The translations under genes and the position numbers were made by a program. A model generated the notes under the pieces. It worked only from the letters and a program-made list of their open reading frames with translations, ran no database searches and had not been told where the DNA came from. Below are positions 34,938 through 44,420 of a DNA stretch of 64,000 nt, in pieces. This stretch comes from Spirodela intermedia (lineage: Eukaryota > Streptophyta > Magnoliopsida > Alismatales > Araceae): the NCBI GenBank assembly GCA_902729315.2, contig LR746275.1, positions 3,612,001-3,676,000 of the forward strand, read 5' to 3'. The stretch's first letter is position 1; the number at the start of each line of letters is the position of its first letter.

Positions 34938-35064
34938 CGGAGAGATGAGAAGGAGAATATGGAGAGGGGTAGAGAAAAGAGATGTGACCGATAGGATAGA
35001 GAGAGAGGAAGGGAAGGAGGTGGAGGGAGAGACATTCCCCGAGGCTAGTTCCCCGGGTACGACT

Positions 35065-35299
35065 TGCAGAGGGAGCCATTGACAGTGAGAAGAAGAAAGC
35101 TCGGGAAGAGAGAGAGAGAGAGAGAGAGGAGGGAGTAATCCTTCGTGATTGGATTTCTAAAAGAGCCGGAATGGACAGGAGAAGGTAAACTAGCTGCAGA
35201 GGGAGCCATTGACAGTGAGAGGAAGAAAGCTCAGGAGGAGCGGAGGGAGTAACCCTTCCGTGATTGGCTTTCTAAAAGAGCCGGAAGGGACGGGAGAAG
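35065..35299. repeat. 130-base tandem duplication
   Basis: Copy 1 (35065 to about 35185) and copy 2 (35195 to about 35299) both start tgcagagggagccattgaca and end at ggacrggagaag. Copy 1 has an internal GA run of about ten units where copy 2 has only caggaggagcggagg. Two further near-identical blocks are gtaayccttc-gtgattgg and tttctaaaagagccggaa. Confidence 0.92.
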
Positions 35300-35521
35300 T
35301 TAAGAAGCTATTAGCGTATCTCATCTGCCGGACGGTAGAGTGGACATATCTCAAAAGCAGTAAATAAATAAGAAAATCAAAAGAAGGAAGGCCTCCCGTT
35401 GGCCCCGCCTCCCCTCCTTTCTACGAGTAATGGATGCCCACTTTCGAGCTGTATACCCATACCCATATTTTTCTAGACCCTGATCTCAAAACAAGGTTGA
35501 AGTAACAAAACTCTTGCTCTC

Positions 35522-35524
<3 letters not shown>

Positions 35525-35596
<72 letters not shown>

Positions 35597-35765
35597 CTCT
35601 CCCCTCTCTCTCCTCTCCCTCTCTCTCTCTCTCCCTCTCTCTCTCCCCTCCCTCTCTCTCCCTCTCCTTTCTCTCGCTCTGCTCTCTCTCCCTCTCTCCC
35701 CTCTCCCTTTCTCTCTCTCTCTCTCTCGCTCGCTCCCTCTCCTCTCTCCCCCTCTCTCTCCCTCC

Positions 35766-35846
<81 letters not shown>

Positions 35847-35983
35847 CCTCCCTCCCTCTCTCTCCCCTCTCTCTCCCTCCCTCTCTCTCTCTCTCTCTCC
35901 CTCCCTCCCTCTCTCTCTCTCCCTCCTCTCTCTCTCTCGCTCGCTCCCTCTCCCTCTCCCTCTCCTCTCTCCCCTCTCTCCCT

Positions 35984-36021
<38 letters not shown>

Positions 36022-36028
36022 TCTCGCT
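35525..36028. repeat. 500-base (CT)n-rich polypyrimidine tract
   Basis: Almost uninterrupted pyrimidines on the + strand: pure CT runs at both ends and in the middle (about 35,770-35,842), joined by degenerate CCCT/TCCC segments. The complementary strand is all purine. Confidence 0.97.
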
Positions 36029-37003
36029 CGCATGTATATATGCATGTCAACACAACGACATTCAATTTCACAATAATATATGAAATATTATAAAAAAAAG
36101 ATAAACTTGCATGCAATGAGAGGTATTATGCATGCAGACGTCGATAATTGGTGACTTGCAATCTAAATAGCGAAATGCGGTGGTAATTCATGCTGAAAGT
36201 AATTAATATGCGGATTTCGTCCTTCGAAACCCATTTTTCTAGAATTTTTTTTGGCAATTATAATCACCATCAATTGGGCCATCTAGGGCTGACCGGGTGT
36301 CAGACCAGCTTGACCTCATGTTGTCAGACCATTGACTCCAAAAGACTCCGTAAATCATTTTAAGAGTTGAAAAATTCAAAGGAAAATAAGTCTAAACGAC
36401 CATATTCACATTGGTCAAACGCACAAGGATCAACAGCCACAGATGACGGGTCAACGTTAGAGGTTGGCATATCAGCCAGCCCGAAGGCCGAATTGAATAT
36501 CCTGAAAGGTCAACATTTAGTCTAAGAAACTCGATGGCTTGTAGAGAAGTGGCACAAAGATTTATCTACCATTTTTGAGGAGCTAAATTGTGAAGGGTTG
36601 TAAGTGATTTAGTGAATTTTGGAAGTGAGTCTTGGAAAACATGTCTTGGATGAGACCAAACGACCACAAGATCTTAAGAAAACATGCCCTCGCCGCCATA
36701 GTGTTGTCCTAAGAAAGAAGCTCGTTTCCCTCGGCACATCACAATCCAATTATTACTTCATGGGGCAGCGCATCCATCTCTCTCTATCTCTCTCTCCCTC
36801 TCTCTCGCACACCCCCACTATCTCACTCTCTCAATCGGATAGGTTGATACGGAGGGCTGACTCATGCCCAAGCGTCATACGGATCCTGTTTGGAATTCAT
36901 TCTCTAGTCTCTATCTGGCCTATGTCTAGGCTATGATGAGATTCAATTATAAAGACGAAATCCCATTTTTTGATACGTGGCTACCCTATGTCCATCTCAT
37001 GTC

Positions 37004-37008
<5 letters not shown>

Positions 37009-37058
<50 letters not shown>
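37009..37058. repeat. (CT)n microsatellite
   Basis: About 25 CT units upstream of the Dof gene. A shorter degenerate run lies at 36,777-36,806. Confidence 0.96.
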
Positions 37059-37061
<3 letters not shown>

Positions 37062-37566
37062 CTCTTTCTCTCTACCTTTTATGTGTACGTTACTTCTATT
37101 GCTATGCAGTATTATTACAAGTGGAATGCCGGGCAAGGCCAAGGATTCATGTGGACCCCGGGGTACAAGTATTATTCCAAGCTTTGTAGAAGACACGGGC
37201 TCGGGTTGGCCTCGATGACGCCGCCCTACAAGTGCTTGAGAGGAGACATCGAGGTACTCGGATAGAATTAGGCACTGTTAGAGCTCACCTTCTTTGTAGG
37301 AATCAACGGAGACAAGAGGAAGGTGAGAGATTACGAGCCGGTTCTTCTCCTAACCCTCCTCTTCTTTCTAATTTCTCTCTCCTCTTGACCCACCATTCTT
37401 CGGACGCTCTTTTTGTTTAAGGTTTCCACGAAGTCCGCGAGTCCTCTTTGCATCACTACTTTTCATGCATAATCGGTCACTGACACTCGGGAGAGCTTCT
37501 CACATCAGCACGAAGTAGCTTCAAGCCTAAGAAATTCCCCCCACATACCACCCACCCGGATTAGCG

Positions 37567-37663
37567 TGAGAGAGATAGAGAGCGAGAGAGAGAAAGAGAG
37601 AGAGAGAGATAAAGATAGATAGATAGAGAGCGAGAAAGAGAAAGAGAGAAAGAGAGAGATAGA

Positions 37664-37755
<92 letters not shown>
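37567..37755. repeat. (GA)n tract in the Dof 5' leader region
   Basis: About 190 bases of GA repeats, degenerate on the 5' side (gataaagatagatagatag) and pure from about 37,670 to 37,755, ending 188 bases before the Dof ATG. Confidence 0.96.
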
Positions 37756-37760
<5 letters not shown>

Positions 37761-37942
37761 AAAATAAGAAACGGCTGCCCCTCTTTTCCCTTGCTTTCTC
37801 CTTGTCTTTCTCTCTCAAACGCTTACCTCTTGCACCCTCTTTCTTCCTCCCTTCTCCCTGCAACTCCTTCTGGATGTGATTCGACTCCATCTTCGAGCCC
37901 CATCGACCTTTACCAGAAAAGAAGGAAGAGAAAGACCAGACC

Positions 37943-39172
37943 ATGGTTTTTCCGTCTGTTCCTGCCTTTCTAGATCCACCCAACTGGAACCAGGTGAGCC
38001 TTCTTCCCACGACGACCTCCCCTATTTTCCAATTTCTTTCTCCACTGCTTCTTCAAAGCCAAAGCACGATGTAAAGGACCCAAAAAAGGAAAATATTCTC
38101 ACTCCCCCTCCACCCCACCCTCTCTCTCATATTTCCTCTTGAATATGCTACTGATTTCATCTCTTCCTCCCGGTTCCACTGGATCTTCTTCTTCTTCTTC
38201 TCCTTCTCCCTGACGACGATGATCTTACTTTTTGTTTGTTCGATGTAGCAACCGAACTATCAGCAGGAAGCCGGAGGCCAGGTTCACCAGCAGCCCCCAG
38301 CACCGCCGCAACGTCCCGATGACAAGATCTCAGGCGCTGCCAGGCCGAGCTCCATGGGCGACCGTGCACGCCTGGCGAAGCTCCCTCAGCCGGAACCTGG
38401 ACTCAAGTGTCCTCGATGCGATTCCACCAACACCAAATTTTGCTACTTCAACAACTACTCCCTCTTGCAGCCCCGTCACTTCTGCAAGGCCTGCCGCCGG
38501 TACTGGACACGTGGTGGTGCCCTCCGGAACGTCCCCGTCGGCGGCGGCTGCCGCCGCAACAGGCGGAGCAAGAGCGGAGGAGGCTCCAAGACAGCGGTGG
38601 CCGCCACAGAGCGGCAAACGGTATCCTTTGCCGCTGCAACTTCTGCCGCCGGTCTCAGCGAGATTCCCCCCAACATAACCACTCAGACGCAGCAGCTCCC
38701 ATTCCTTTCTCCTTTACAACCCTTGTTCGATTATGGAGCAACCGCGGCGAGTCTCGGATTGGCTTTCCAGGGCATCCAGCCGCTCGAAGGGGTTGACTTT
38801 CAGCTGGGGGGCAGTTCGAGTGTTCCTCTTGAGCAGTGGAAACTCCAGCAATTTCCCCCGCCACCAGCGCCGCCGGCTATGGGGCTGTTTCCATTTGACG
38901 GAGAAGGGGGTGTAGGATGCTTCGCGGGGCAGCTGCATGGGAAGCCATCGTCATCGGGGCTCATCTCCCATCTGTCCTCCGTCAAAATGGAAGGTAACCC
39001 TAGAGGGATAAATTTGCCGAGACAGTATCTGGCAATCACTGGTGATAACCAGTACTGGAGTGTCTCTGGCGGAGGGGGCGGCGGCAGCAGCAACGGCGGT
39101 GGAAGCGGCGGTGGCGGCGGATGGACGGATCTCCCGGAGTTCAATTCCTCCTCCACCGGTAACATACTCTAA
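37943..39172 (+). CDS. Dof zinc-finger transcription factor
   Basis: Plant-specific DNA-binding protein recognising AAAG cores. Two exons: 37943-37993 and 38249-39172 (TAA); 324 residues. Exon 1 codes only [17 protein letters not shown], the conserved short first exon of the Dof5.1/Dof3.6 (OBP3) group. The single C2C2 finger (about residues 71-121) has CPRC and CKAC separated by 21 residues: [20 protein letters not shown] followed by [17 protein letters not shown]. The adjoining basic [16 protein letters not shown] is complete. The rest is low-complexity, Gln/Pro and Gly-rich, with a poly-Gly/Ser tail near the C-terminus. Intron 1 is 255 bases. The donor after NWNQ and acceptor gatgtag join in phase. 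The extensive GA/CT tracts upstream could bind BBR/BPC factors (inference). A Dof gene also lies near HSC70 and ALG10 in Arabidopsis. Confidence 0.95.
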
Positions 39173-39685
39173 TGACAATAGAGCATTTGATGGATTCCGG
39201 CGACGACTTTCGACCTCGAAAGCTTAATTTTTGCGGCGGCTTGGAAGGAATCAACGCTCGAATTCTCACCGAGGAAATGAAGTCTATCGCAGAAACAGCG
39301 AAGAACATCGCATCACCATAGGTAGGGTTTCCATTTTAAATTAATATGGGGCCGTTTCTTTGTCTTTCTCCCTTTTCCCTCTGTTCCATAATGTGTTTAC
39401 AGTCATGGCTGCATGAATTCAGAGACGCTGTTCCTTTCTGGGGATTTACCCGTTGGAAATCGCCCGTTAGTTTGTATTTTATGGTCATCATCTGTGTATT
39501 CTTGTTCATGTTATATGACTCTAGGTGGGAAGTTTAATATTCTTTAGATATTAGTCTCGATTCTGAATCCAAAATAACTCAGGTTTGAGAGAATTTGGGT
39601 GGATAATGGCACTGTTTTTAGTGGATTTGTGTTCTTCGACGTTACCAGGCTTGGGGTAGCCCAGGTGGAAGATTGATACTCAATG

Positions 39686-39688
<3 letters not shown>

Positions 39689-39744
<56 letters not shown>
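39689..39744. repeat. (CT)n microsatellite
   Basis: About 27 CT units in the spacer downstream of Dof. Confidence 0.96.
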
Positions 39745-39748
<4 letters not shown>

Positions 39749-40072
39749 CCCATCCGTCTGGGGATCACTAGCAGAGAAATCTTTTTGTACTATCTTCTGC
39801 GTGAAGCTTTAAGATCAGTGTCTGTTTTAAAATAGAGATCCCCCGTGGAAGATTTTTCTCAGTTCTTAGCATCAAGATCAGTGTCTGTTTTAAGTTAGTG
39901 AAGCTTTAGAACGTAAACTGTCATCGATCTCGGTCTCCAGCTCTGGGATCATCAGATATGAAATCTCCTCCCGTCTGTCTAAACTTCTTCCGATTCCTCA
40001 GGAACCGTGAGCTCCCGTGAGCTACACCAAACTTCTCATTGCACGCTGAAAATAATCTGCTCACGGCGGAAG

Positions 40073-40114
<42 letters not shown>

Positions 40115-40120
40115 CTCTCT
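40073..40120. repeat. (CT)n microsatellite
   Basis: CT run with one CTCG interruption. Confidence 0.95.
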
Positions 40121-40810
40121 CTCGTCCCCCTCTCCCTCTCCTGCGGATATAACGACCAAGCGAGGGAAGGAAAGGTAGAAAGGGAGAAGGGAAGGAGGGA
40201 GAGAGAGACGGGAGGACTTCGCCGTCTTACACGAACCCGTGCAGCTAAAGAACTCGTTAGGATAAAACCTAAGACCGCAGCCAGAGCTAGTCTCAGTAGC
40301 TGCAGAAGCAGCAGAAGGAGAAGAACACATTCAGTGAAGCACAGAAGAAGAAGTTAGAGAGATAAGGGAAGGAAAGCGAAGCTTCCACTAGACAAGCCCA
40401 TTGGATTGAGCTGTCCCCGCGTCTGAAGGAATCTGGTTTCTCGTGCACTTTCTCAATAACCAAGGCAGCAGTCCCCTCCCTGACGGAGAATAAAGGAAGA
40501 AGGAGCCCTTCGTGAGCTTTGCAGAGGGGAATGTGGTCATGGAAATAGGAAGCCTGAAGGGGACGAGGGGGCGTTTTGATTAATCGGCAACACCGGCAGC
40601 AAAGGGGAGAGAAAAGCAAAAGAAAGGAAGACGGAGAGAGAGAGAGAGAGAGATGTAGTTGTGCCCTTTGTTTAACGTTGCAGTCAGTAGTGTTTCAGAG
40701 AGCTCGGAATTTCATGCTTCAACGTGGTACCCAGTCGTGGTGCATGACGGTCGTTGGGACTGTGGACTGCCTTGCCCTACAGTGGTTGGGATATGGTAGC
40801 TTGGGATCAC

Positions 40811-41079
40811 AGAGAGAGAGAGAGAGAGAGGAGGGGGTTGGATATTATGTAGAATAGCACGGTAAATCTGATGGCTTCGAGAGTGGAATGTGAGATAGAG
40901 AGAGAGAGAGAGAGGAATTGGCACAGATTAGATGTATTGTATTACAATATAAAGCGCAAGGCTCCGAACGAGGAAGGTGGGAGAGGGAGAGAGAGAGAGA
41001 GGAGAACGTGAGGTGTGATACAAGACGCACAAAATTAGGCATATAATACATGGTGGAGCAAATGGTTTCCAGAGTGGGA

Positions 41080-41112
<33 letters not shown>
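40811..41112. repeat. Interspersed GA-anchored repeat units
   Basis: Four GA runs (about 40,811, 40,898, 40,989 and 41,083) separated by unique-looking segments that resemble each other. For example atggcttcgagagtggaat before the second and atggtttccagagtgggat before the fourth, and atattatgtag versus atataatacat further upstream. The pattern suggests an old expanded unit. Confidence 0.55.
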
Positions 41113-41115
<3 letters not shown>

Positions 41116-41295
41116 ATCAAGGAGAGGAACATGCAATGTGGATGTGGACACAGATATCAGATCTATGTAAGGAAACGTGGGAGGTGGTGGGGGGGGGGGG
41201 TGAGAAGGCTCACTACTGCAGATGGGGGACAGCAGGAGAAAGTCAGCTTTAGCCCTTTTTTTTAGAGAGGTTGGAAGGGGCCTTGCTTTGGTATC

Positions 41296-41298
<3 letters not shown>

Positions 41299-41362
<64 letters not shown>
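41299..41362. repeat. (CT)n(CA)n compound microsatellite
   Basis: CT units pass directly into CA units. Confidence 0.96.
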
Positions 41363-41363
<1 letters not shown>

Positions 41364-41479
41364 GTAGCTCTCCTATCTCTGCTCGCTGAAACACCGAAAG
41401 GGAAAAGGAGGTGGCGACCCACCTCAGATTCCCATGCTTCCCTGACCTTTCCTTTACCTGTCGTGATTCATAGACATAA

Positions 41480-41481
<2 letters not shown>

Positions 41482-41576
<95 letters not shown>

Positions 41577-41580
41577 CTCT
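41482..41580. repeat. (CT)n microsatellite
   Basis: Nearly 100 bases of CT with a single interruption near the 3' end. Confidence 0.96.
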
Positions 41581-41859
41581 CACTCTCGTTCTAGTGTTGA
41601 TGCGGATAGAGACGGACAAGTAGATCTCTAAGATGCTACTACAGCCTGATTTGCAGAATATCAAAGTTAGCGGAGAGCTCCTAGGATTCGAGCGGGAGGA
41701 GAGCCAGCAGCTCCCCCTTCTTCCTCAGCGAGGTTCCTTCTTCCAACCATTCTCATCTCACTCCCCTGTGAATCAGCGAGGGCCCATCACCCCTCCATTT
41801 TAAACAGATCACTACGACAGAGGACTCGTTTCTCATGAACGTTCTCCTCTTCGGAGAAG

Positions 41860-41861
<2 letters not shown>

Positions 41862-41909
<48 letters not shown>
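41862..41909. repeat. (CT)n microsatellite
   Basis: About 24 CT units, 400 bases upstream of the small gene at 42,312. Confidence 0.96.
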
Positions 41910-41912
<3 letters not shown>

Positions 41913-42144
41913 CCAAGGTTAAATATGGGGAAGCTTCATGCCTCGTCTCTCTCCTCTCCCTTAGTGCAAACGCCGACGTGAAACTACTGCATGCCGTTTG
42001 TACCACGCTTTTCAGGCGCAGAAGGAATCTAGATGTTCTTCTTCTTACGGGGATCTGACACCCACCGGGTGTCTAGAGAGAGAGGGGGGGTAGAGAGAGA
42101 GAGAGGTAGGAAATAGCGGTGACTCTTCAGGTGGCTGGGATTTC

Positions 42145-42150
42145 TATAAA
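42145..42150 (+). promoter_or_regulatory. TATA box of the gene at 42312
   Basis: TATAAA in ttctataaaagacgg, 162 bases before the ATG. Several TGGGCT/GGCCCA motifs follow in the presumed leader. Confidence 0.5.
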
Positions 42151-42311
42151 AGACGGCATTTTTGTCATAAAATGGGCTCTGCAGGCCCACTATCCGAAAG
42201 GAGCCCAGACCAAATCCGACGTAGTGGGCTCGACTGATTCGCTGGCAGACGGTTGAACCCACCTGATCAGAAAACCTTGCTTTACGGTTCTCAGCGGGAA
42301 AACGAGTGAGG

Positions 42312-42897
42312 ATGGAGAGGAGCGAGGGAGAAGGCGACGGCCGCCTGAATGCTGTTCCCATCGTGGCCACCGTCGAGGAGATTCAGCAGCGGCTGACCAG
42401 ACCTCCTCCCCCGTTCCCGCTCCGGAGCACCTACGACGAGTCCCGCTGCCTCTCCTTCAGGTTCCTGAGGCTCCCTCCTCTGATTCTCATCTCCATTGCC
42501 TTCAATATTCGTCAGACTTCGGAGCTCCTTTGATTTGGTTCAATCTGCTCCCAGATCTCCCCTTGGGATCCAGATGGGAGCAGACAGGGAGAAAAGGCTG
42601 GATGATTACTTAGATCCGGTCCTCCTGGCCGTAGTTTCATCAAAGATTTGGGGAAGAGGAGGAGGCGGCGGAGAGAAGGCGGTGAAGCGGCGGGGAAGCA
42701 GGAGTCCGGTTTTCGAGTGGCCTGTGGGAGAGTGGGATAGTTTTCGCCGTGGTCCTCGACCTGTGAGGCTGAGAGTAACGCCACCTGATGGAGATACCAA
42801 TCCTCGCGGCGGCAAGCAGGGAGCAATCAGAGACCAGACCGCGGAAGAGGAGGTTGAGGAAGTGATGATGACGAAGAAGACAGTGGCTACCTCTTGA
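42312..42897 (+). CDS. Unrecognised two-exon gene (163 residues)
   Basis: I do not recognise the family. Exon 1 is 42312-42460 and exon 2 42555-42897 (TGA), joined by a 94-base intron with donor CAG|gttcct and acceptor ctcccag. The join keeps the frame and places the coding-like MERSEGEGDGRLNAVPIVAT and VEEIQQRLTRPPPPFPLRST before REKRLDDYLDPVLLAVVSSK. The latter looks like an amphipathic helix. A basic, Gly-rich stretch with SRSPVFEWPVGEWDSF follows, then an acidic C-terminal segment EEEVEEVMM. No signal peptide or membrane segment is seen; a soluble, possibly nuclear protein is likely but unproven. A TATA box upstream supports transcription. Without splicing, exon 1 runs on for only 75 codons. 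The frame may instead end differently if the intron is not used. Confidence 0.5.
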
Positions 42898-44420
42898 GAC
42901 GATGCCTGCCGGCCGTTCTGCCATCGAAACTCTGTGCTCGATTGCTGACAGAAAGAGTAGCATTGAAGAACCGATATCCGTGATCTTTGGATCTTCCTTA
43001 ATTGGCGCATCGCCATCACACAAAATCTCTTCAAAAACGAGAAGCAAGGTATGTTTCTGCTCGTCGCGAAACCCTCTGTGGCCCGTAAATCATTCATCCC
43101 GCATGCACAACTGAAGTAAACATATATGATCTGGCCGCCATTTCCGCCCGATCCATCGGAATAATCGGAATGTGATTCAAAAAATGGCAAAAAAATGCAA
43201 AAATAGCACATATAAACTATACATCATTAATTTGATCATGATCTGAGTCTGTTCAAGAAATAGCTCTTAGAACATATACTCTTTCAAAAAATCCCTCATA
43301 CTTGTTGACAGCACCGCAAGAGTCATTTCATCAGAACATCAGCTAGCTAATTGTCGGTAGATCATGTCATTATTTCGTAGCATCTTGGTGTTTTGGATGC
43401 CTCCCGTTTAGATAAAGCAACGGTCAACACGATGTTGACAAAAATATATCATATTTTTTGAAGAAAAACGAAGAAAAATAAAAAGGGATGCCAGCTTTCA
43501 TCTCCCACTTTTGTTTAATACTGAGATTCCAAAATGAGTATGCGTCAAGGCTCTTTCAGTCTTAATGAGGATCTGTTGCAGTGTCGACTTGTGGAGATGC
43601 CAAGGATATAATAGTTGACTTCTTACGGATCCAATGGTCACCTTTTGCAACTCAATGGGAATTTAAGGTGGCACAAACATGACCAGGGACTGGAAAATAT
43701 TCACGCGCTGACTTTGACATCGAGGAGAAGTCAACGCTGGTTCTAACATAGACAAGCATTCTCCATCCAACTCTTGTTTAAGCCATTCTTGGTCCTTATC
43801 TGCATTCCACTAGACAATGACACGTGTACAAGCCTACGTGGACACGAGATTTCGGTCAGCCGCAAGTGCACTATTTCATAAAACCCCCTACCCTCTTGAT
43901 AATTTTCATAACAATTTTTAAAGTTAACCATCGTACGGGCACACTGTCTCAGGCGGCACGCCGGCCGTGAGTGTTATGAAGTGTAGCTGTCCCCGGTGGG
44001 CCACATTCCAGATTTGGGATCACGGCCCATTAATGAACGGCTGCTGGCTGGAGCGGGGTCGGCCCAACTGTACTGGACAGCCGATCCCCATGAGGACCAC
44101 GTGGCTCACGTTCGTTGGGACGGCCGTCGGCTCGTCTAACGCCGTCGTCGTCATCGTCCTCGTCCTCGTTGTCGCCGCCGTCTAGAGGGATCAGCTCTCC
44201 TACCTCCAACGGCAAGACATTAACTGCCACTGGAAGGCGACTGTGAGGCGCTCAACTGCCCTCCTCCCCTGTCCTCCCCCTCCCTCGGGTTCGTAATAAA
44301 TTCGGGGGAGAGAGGGGCGTATTTGCAGAGAGGGACGAGACGGAGGAAGGAGGCCGGCCGCTCGCTGTAGATTCCATTCTCCGATCGGAGCCGCCGGCTG
44401 GACTGCCGCCGCCGAGCAAG
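42898..44420. other. Spacer upstream of ECR
   Basis: AT-rich up to about 43,900, then GC-rich promoter and leader of ECR with TGGGCC motifs near 44,010-44,070. A 62-codon - strand frame at 43,743-43,931 has no supporting features. Confidence 0.5.

Larger units (their letters stand above)
34156..37942. other. Repeat-rich spacer between HSC70 and Dof (divergent genes)
   Basis: Shared upstream region of two divergently transcribed genes. It holds TGGGCC-type motifs (34,290-34,740), a 130-base tandem duplication, several long (GA/CT)n tracts and an AT-rich part at 36,050-36,650. The short frames at 37,080-37,270 have some codon regularity but no family motif and no splice context I could support. 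The last 200 bases are the Dof leader. Confidence 0.5.
39173..42311. other. Microsatellite-rich spacer after the Dof gene
   Basis: 3' flank of Dof, then 3 kb with at least ten (GA/CT)n tracts and no credible gene. A 20-base segment (aagatcagtgtctgttttaa) occurs at 39811-39830 and, with one mismatch at the end, at 39874-39893. A CT run adjoins a CA run at 41299-41362. Candidate frames are products of the repeats. The last 170 bases carry a TATA box of the next gene. Confidence 0.55.

Noticed and set aside
35473-36116. Frames of about 190 codons rich in Glu/Arg or Leu/Ser
   Set aside because: They are translations of the (CT)n/(GA)n tract and not genes.
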